From Melampsora larici-populina 98AG31 (lineage: Eukaryota > Basidiomycota > Pucciniomycetes > Pucciniales > Melampsoraceae): a stretch of DNA of 10,402 nucleotides. The notes below the pieces were generated by a model. The model saw nothing but the letters and a program-made list of their open reading frames with translations. It was not told the DNA's origin and did no database searches. Of this stretch, positions 5,407-10,402 are shown piece after piece. Location: positions 1 through 10,402 of the forward strand of contig NW_006769029.1 of NCBI RefSeq assembly GCF_000204055.1, read 5' to 3'. The stretch's first letter is position 1. Each line of letters opens with the position of its first letter. The position numbers were made by a program, and so were the translations under genes.

Positions 5407-6720
5407 CAACGGTGTGGCAGACTTAGGTTCTGTAAAGAAGTAAAGAAGCAGATGAAAGTCAAATTGAAAGAGAAGTGTTATAGATACATATGCAGATTTA
5501 TGCAACTCATGTTCCATAGCCAGGGCAGGTAAAGCCAATGGACTCAAACTTAACCCATACATTGCTCACTCTCCTATTATGTTTGTGATGGATTCTACAA
5601 TTTACTACAGATAGTGCCTGGAAGCTGTTTGAAACAGGCTCCTGCTCTTTTGAGAAAAATATGTCAAAATGTTGACTTTCATTCAGAGGGTATTTGCTTG
5701 CATCTCACTGGTCCTGATGAAGCCTACAAGTGCAATTTTGTATCATGATAAGCTAGTCAAGATGTACCTTTGACTCAATTGAAACAGTCTTCCAGCAACA
5801 ACATCAACTGATCCGAGTAAGTGCCATGATATTTTTCAATCATCCTCCATAGAGCTGCTGAGCTGCATAATCCTTGATTCCTGTTTGCGGAACCAGTGGG
5901 CTGGGGTTTTGGAAACAGTTGGTATGGTGATTTACCCTTTTTTTCCCTGAGGCCAAATTGCATTTTTTTCATTTTTTTACTAGACCGCAAGGAGAGAAAA
6001 AAGAATTTGAGAGAGATGTATTTTTTCAGGTGTACATGTGGGGGGCCAATGACTGCACTGTTCTCTTTCCTGTATAAATGTGTGCAATAATACCTATCCC
6101 TATAGATCTTTTTCTGACAAAGAGGGATGGTGAGTGGGAAGAGAAAAAATTAAGAGACATTAACTGAATGAAAGGGTTGAGATAAATAGTGTTTGTGGAG
6201 TATAACTGTCAAGGTTAAGTTGATAACTAAATGTAATATCTGTATTGGAATGAACTGATTGATAGAGTTGAAACTGAAGGTTCAGATGGATGAAATGGAA
6301 AAATTTAATTTTATGAATTTTCTGGAAGGGAAGAACAATGACAATGACATGATGAAAAGAAGTACCACTCATGTCAAAAGACATAACTTGTCTAACTTAT
6401 TTCTTTGCTGTCTGTTTTTGAGAGTGGCTAGTCTAGTGCACTTCCTCTCTTATGGTTTCTCCATACCAATTTCTTTTGCTTTGTCTGAACCTTCACCTTC
6501 AAATATCCCCCTTTGTTAAAACAGAGTACCAACCCCAAGCCAAGTTCTCTGACATTTGATTCAAATTGAGATTTGTTGGTTGCATCCATTTATTGCAGTA
6601 TCCACACTGCAATGCAGCCATTGGTAACCCCATTGAGTGAAGTCAAAATCTCATCCGTCCCAAGTTCATTGTCATCTAAAATCAAGTACATTTCATAGCC
6701 AAGGGATTCCACCGTGTCAA
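5407..6720. other. Gene-poor stretch
   Basis: Several ORFs of 60-90 codons occur on both strands, but none resembles a known protein or has convincing splice signals. A T-rich tract lies at 5936-5980. A small hairpin, ATTGCAGT-ATCCAC-ACTGCAAT, lies at 6592-6613. Nothing else is supported. Confidence 0.5.
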
Positions 6721-7184
6721 TATCCTTGGAGCACGTCAATGTGCACACACAGAGAGTTTCAAAATAAATTTGAAAGTCTTTCAGTCAGATTTAGACTGAG
6801 CTTGTTCTTGTGCACCCTTTGTGAACAATGATTTAGTTATGGGATTCACAGAATCCTTTGTCATCAGATGGGGTCAACTGACTGCCAACATCCCAGTTTA
6901 TAAAGGGAATATGTGTCTGTTGTGAAACCTCTTCACACTGCAAAGATAATGTAATTCTCCAAGGTGAAAAATGATTACATATAATGCACAAAATGATTAA
7001 TAATGCAGAATGAAGGCAGAAAAATGCAGAATTAATGCAGAATTAATGCATTTTTAATCATTTTGTACATTAAATGTAATCATTTTTCACCTTGGAGAAA
7101 TACATTATCTTTGCAGTGTCAATAGGTCTGTCAAGTGTCTCAGGAAACTACTTGGTGTGCGCACGTTGACGTGCTACAAGGATA
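6721..7184. mobile_element. TIR element (~280 bp before nested insertion), host of the second CACTG element
   Basis: The ends are TATCCTTGGAGCACGTCAAT on the left and the inverse of TATCCTTGTAGCACGTCAAC on the right, complementary over 30 bp with three mismatches (6721-6750 and 7155-7184). Flanks are CAA on both sides (6718-6720 and 7185-7187); alternatively the terminal TA may be a TA duplication as in Tc1/mariner elements. Removing the nested element and its duplication leaves about 278 bp, with no coding capacity. A related but decayed motif pair, GTGCACACAC near 8894 and GTGTGGGCACGTTGAC near 9111, suggests another copy. Confidence 0.55.
6936..7118. mobile_element. 183-bp CACTG-type miniature element with TCA target duplication
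   Basis: The 72-bp arms (6936-7007 and 7047-7118) are complementary with four mismatches. They begin CACTGCAAAGATAATGTA and enclose a 39-nt centre containing a tandem 11-bp unit, AATGCAGAATT. TCA flanks both sides (6933-6935 and 7119-7121). It shares the CACTGC/GCAGTG tips and 3-bp duplication size with the element at 111-250 but no obvious internal similarity. The RNA of either strand would form a long near-perfect hairpin, a possible small-RNA source. It is nested in the element at 6721-7184, hence younger than it. Confidence 0.88.
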
Positions 7185-8672
7185 CAAACGCAGTGTTCAA
7201 GGCAGCTCTTGACATCAGCAGACCATGTGAAATATTTTGAGTCACTAAGAAGTTTTCGGGGATTAAGAATGGCTGAAGTTCAAGGGAATGAATCAGCTTT
7301 TTTCTGACATTGTTGCCACATATTGTCAGAAGCTTCAAAAGACTTTGTGTTAGACATTGAAAGCGGATTTCTAATTATGGATAAGACTAAAAAGATGACA
7401 AGATTCTCAATCAATCACAATTTTGGCCGCCAACCTTATAATGAAGACCAACAGAAGATATAGCAAAAAGAGATAGGGGAGAAGAGTCAGACCTTCAATA
7501 AAGCATATTGTTTCTCACAACACCTTATGCTATATTATGGTTCTCATGTTTCCCTGGTTATTCCTTCAAGATAGGAGGGCCTGGGATATGAGAGGAACTT
7601 CAGCAGGGTTTGATCAAATGATACATATACTTGTATTACTTGCTTTTGTGACTACTAGAGAATATGTGGGTGTGCCTGCACCATTTTAATTGCTAAATTA
7701 CTTGGATGGTCAGGTTAGTGGTTCAAGGAATTACCCAAACTTCAGAACAACATACAACATAAATTCAATCCTGTTTATTATCTCTACTCAAAATCCCAGC
7801 ACTTAGTGCACTCACCACAATAGGGAATCTTGAATGTAACTCTAAACTTGATCATACACTAGTTTTTTAACCCAAATCAAAATACATCTTGTCATTTTTA
7901 CAACTACAACAAGGCCTGCTTATACATAATTTTTGATGATTTCTGTGGGGTTAAATGTGGATTTATTTTGGAAAGACAGTAATATCATATGCTTTATATA
8001 GTGATATACCAAAATGAGGATCAAACAAAAAAAGCATTCAACTTTATTAGTACACTATATAACAAAAAGTTACAAAGGGTGGCATTAGATTAAGCTGCAT
8101 AAGCACAAAGAAAAGATTGTGAGCTGCATGGGAAATTTGACAAAACAAAAAGTATAGCATGAGAATGTACAATGAAAAGCATGTGAATTACGTAAGAAGT
8201 TGGAGACAACAAAGTCATGTTCAAAAGCACTTGTAGCACTTGTACATGAATCTAAATAATGCAGAAAGAATGACTGTATAGGCTGATCTGAAGGATACAT
8301 GGACTGCATCAACACCAAGAAAATTCCATCAATGGTGTATGAATTTAGACAAAACAAAAAACATGGACGTACAATGAAAAGCACATGAACTGCATACAAA
8401 AGATGATCATTTTATAGGCTAATTGGATGGAGGCACAGAGGTTGGGTTGACAAAGATTTGACTGTCAAAGTGCATTTGAAAGCCTGACAATACAAGCAGA
8501 CCATGAAGAAGTCTTAACATAACAACAGGACGAAAGAACAAAAGCTACCCAGGAAAAGTTAACCAAGTGGAAAACAATGCTGAAATGCAAACACTGACCT
8601 GAACAATGGAGAACAGGGGGGGACCAGAGCTCATGCAAGTGGTCCACTTATTTAGTATTAAGATGTGGGGAT
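7185..8672. other. Gene-poor stretch with a diverged direct repeat
   Basis: No gene is supported. Positions 8134-8192 and 8342-8396 are diverged direct repeats about 208 bp apart; both contain GACAAAACAAAAA followed by GTACAATGAAAAGCA. A short inverted pair, TATATAGTG (7996-8004) and CACTATATA (8053-8061), lies upstream. ORFs of 60-104 codons on the minus strand at 8085-8647 look like chance. Confidence 0.45.
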
Positions 8673-9130
8673 TTGAGGAAGGACTCAGCAATACCAATGT
8701 TGAGGATATCAAATAGTCTCAACATTCAGCCACCTCTGCATGCTATGGAAAAACCAAAAAGGACAGCCATATATCTGCAAGACAAGGTGATGGAAGCAGA
8801 ATTGAATGCAGCATCAAGACATTGTACTGACAAATCATCTTTGTTTGTCATATCTCTCATCACAGCGTCCATTTTACTATGGCATGTCGAAGTGCACACA
8901 CGGAGAGGTTTGGAAAAAAAATGAAAAAAGCTTCATGCAGTTTCTTTATCAGACTTTGGTGAAATTCCAGCACCCCTCTAATCTCAAGAAAGGATATCAG
9001 ACTTCCTATGTCTAACGATCTCACCACCTGAGGAACTCAAGAAGGGCTGTCTGTGCATGGTGCTAAAGATCATTTGAAGCTCTTATCCACTCTATACAAG
9101 ATATCTTTTGTGTGGGCACGTTGACCTGAC
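8673..9130. other. Possible decayed relative of the TIR element at 6721
   Basis: ATGTCGAAGTGCACACACGG near 8884 resembles the left end of the 6721 element (ACGTCAATGTGCACACACAG). TGTGTGGGCACGTTGACCTG near 9109 resembles its right end in the opposite orientation. They are about 240 bp apart, close to the 278 bp of the other element without its insertion. Interiors show little similarity. ORFs crossing this segment (8673-8924, 8806-9015) are not recognised. Confidence 0.3.
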
Positions 9131-9790
9131 ACTTGAGTTTTTACACTGTGCATATCACATGGAATTGTTAGTGTCAGAAAGGGCATAAGCCGCCTCAATG
9201 GCATGCCACCTTTGTTACAATGACCTCATTACATATCATTAACCAACATGTAGTGATAATAAAAAGAACATGTAATCATCAATTTCATGTATACTGTGCA
9301 AACTGTCTATTTCTATCTCATTTCATATTTAGTTATTCTTCTTCTACTTAGTCTATTTTTTTCTTTTTTTCCTTCTACATAATATCCAAAAAAATACAAC
9401 ATTCAACAAACATATTACACACAGATCAAAGTGGAAGATGATTGTAGAGTGGTGACGTTGCCACGAGGAATCACTCCATCCATGTCACCTGGTGGAAAGC
9501 TCCCCGAGAGGTGAATGTCACAAGGCTGTGAGCATTCGACTCAGGTGTGGCCAAGTGACCAATGAGGTGCACTCGCCACCCTGCCCTGATTAGGTGATGA
9601 ACCAGGCATGTAAGAGTTGAGCTCTCTCGTAGTTGTCCCCCTACAAGAGATCATCAAGAAGTGGTTTACTTCATCTTACTTCACTGCTCCTCACCCTCAT
9701 CCTCTCACCTCGTTGTTGTGCGCTTTCACGCCACGGGATTTCCCCTTTTTGAACCCAATATATCTCCTTTTAGAACTAAGGACATCAACA
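9131..9790. other. Non-coding stretch, T-rich tract then presumed upstream region of the gene at 9791
   Basis: Positions 9340-9380 are strongly pyrimidine-rich. Positions 9440-9720 are noticeably richer in G and C. A TATA-like AATATATC lies at about 9758-9765, some 30 bp before the ATG at 9791, so it is close for a promoter unless the start is further downstream. The segment 9609-9790 begins TGT and ends ACA, as a short LTR would, but has no other support. Confidence 0.35.
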
Positions 9791-10117
9791 ATGAGGTTGA
9801 GTAGAAGAAACAAGCAACTTAGTCCTGAACTAACTTCGGCACTTACGCCTCCCTCAGAAGAAGAACAACCCTCCTTTGAGATCAAAACCGAGGAAGAAGA
9901 GCAAGCGAGACATGATAGAGAGGATGCATTAGATGAAATTAGAGCTAGAAAAAAGACAGAAAGAAAGGTAAAAAGAAACCGATTGATCAACATCAAAGTC
10001 AGAACGAAGTTGTAGAGGAAGATGTGAACATGATTTTTGATGAAGACATAGTTTTTAGTGATGAAAAAGACTCAGATGATTTGTCATCAATCATAGAATT
10101 AGAAAAACCACAACAAA
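9791..10117 (+). pseudogene. First exon of an unidentified charged protein, with a single-base frameshift
   Basis: The ATG at 9791 opens MRLSRRNKQLSPELTSALTP, followed by a Glu-rich stretch and a basic stretch, DEIRARKK. That frame ends at TAG 10013. The frame one base over opens at 9949 and continues naturally as RKKGKKKPIDQHQSQNEVVE, then an acidic stretch with DEDIVFSDEKDSDDLSSIIE, up to a GTAAGA donor at 10118. The switch falls on the six-A run at 9949-9954, so one lost A explains it. Basic-then-acidic low-complexity starts are common in nuclear or transposon proteins, but no family is recognised. Later exons would lie beyond the inserted LTR-like DNA or outside the window. A sequencing error in the A-run is an alternative. 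Confidence 0.5.
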
Positions 10118-10157
10118 GTAAGATCAATGTACTTTCCATCTTTATTACAAGGGCAAG

Positions 10158-10402
10158 TGTTAGGATTCAAGCTCTCTGGGTTGTATATTTATATGTACCA
10201 TTCTGACTTCTAATATACGTATAATTATACATTCCTTTTACTCTGGGTTCTCAGCCTTATGCTACCCTACCTAGGACACTAAGGTGAGAGTACTGTGGGG
10301 GGGGTGCCCTGAGCCCAGAGGTGCCCCGGGGCATCTACAGGGTACTATTTATAGGCCCCTGTTGATATTGACAACCGCGGTTTACCTCGGGCTCTGAGCT
10401 GC
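10158..10402 (+). mobile_element. Candidate 5' part of a long terminal repeat, cut by the window end
   Basis: From 10158 the sequence starts TGTTAGGATTCAAG, a typical start for an LTR of the Copia type. It contains a TATA-like ACTATTTATAGG near 10343-10354, where an LTR promoter would sit. Base composition also jumps: G/C-rich blocks, an eight-G run (10297-10304) and the palindrome TGCCCCGGGGCA (10322-10333). The CA end, primer-binding site and coding region are not in the window, so this rests on one end only. Confidence 0.4.
10241..10320 (+). repeat. Stem-forming inverted repeat in the LTR-like DNA
   Basis: CTCTGGGTTCTCAG (10241-10254) pairs with CTGAGCCCAGAG (10309-10320), allowing a small bulge. 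CTCTGGGTT also occurs earlier, near 10173. Further palindromes follow at 10322-10333 and AACCGCGGTT at 10373-10382. Such structure is common in LTRs but is not specific. Confidence 0.5.

Noticed and set aside
5775..5990. Minus-strand ORF of 71 codons
   Set aside because: Part of the reading looks protein-like, but there are no splice sites, neighbours or family match to support it.
6259..6519. Plus-strand ORF of 86 codons
   Set aside because: AT-rich chance ORF: it overlaps a similar-sized minus-strand ORF and contains no recognisable motif.
8134..8396. CRISPR-like or satellite array
   Set aside because: There are only two diverged copies with no regular spacer series, in a eukaryotic-looking context.
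8085..8399. Minus-strand ORF of 104 codons, possible membrane protein
   Set aside because: The hydrophobic look comes from reading A-rich repeats on the opposite strand; it spans the diverged direct repeat and has no recognisable motif.
9609..9790. Short LTR bounded by TGT and ACA
   Set aside because: There is no flanking duplication (AGGCA versus ATGAG), no primer-binding site after it and no partner LTR in the window; a TGT/ACA pair alone is weak.

Overview
The window looks like nuclear DNA of a filamentous fungus, most likely a basidiomycete; a repeat-rich rust-type genome is my best guess, but no taxon marker proves it. The reasons are AT-rich DNA, genes split by many introns of about 65-80 nt, a recognisable eukaryotic protein fragment, and dense terminal-inverted-repeat (TIR) elements. 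No intact gene of known function is visible.

Layout. Positions 1-271 hold an 84-bp-period repeat whose second copy is split by a 140-bp CACTG-type miniature element (111-250). Positions 340-605 hold one complete copy of a ~265-bp repeat. A second copy starts at 794, is broken at 933, and resumes at 5276-5406. The break is filled by a 4,342-bp element (934-5275) with 43-bp TIRs (one mismatch), flanked by ATA on both sides. The complete copy serves as its empty-site reference.

No transposase was recognised in the 4.3-kb element. It carries coding-derived cargo: a His/Asn-rich ORF and a coiled-coil exon (plus strand, 1469-1979); then, between 67-bp inverted arms (1953-2019 and 4374-4440), the C-terminal ~420 codons of a CCA-adding enzyme (tRNA nucleotidyltransferase) gene on the minus strand (4371-2447). 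That gene keeps its introns but lacks the N-terminal catalytic motif and is broken by stops and a frame change. A further short minus-strand spliced ORF (4711-4368) runs into the right arm. This is a Pack-type layout: a non-autonomous TIR element that has picked up pieces of host genes.

Positions 5407-9790 contain no gene I can support. They hold a second CACTG miniature element (6936-7118, TCA duplication) nested inside another TIR element (6721-7184), a diverged direct repeat (8134-8192 and 8342-8396), and low-complexity stretches. At 9791-10117 lies the 5' exon of an unidentified charged protein with one apparent single-A frameshift. The last 245 bases look like the beginning of a long terminal repeat that runs off the window.

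Nothing here works together as a pathway. The unifying theme is layered, datable transposon insertion, with three separate insertions whose 3-bp duplications can be read directly, and one instance of host-gene capture.
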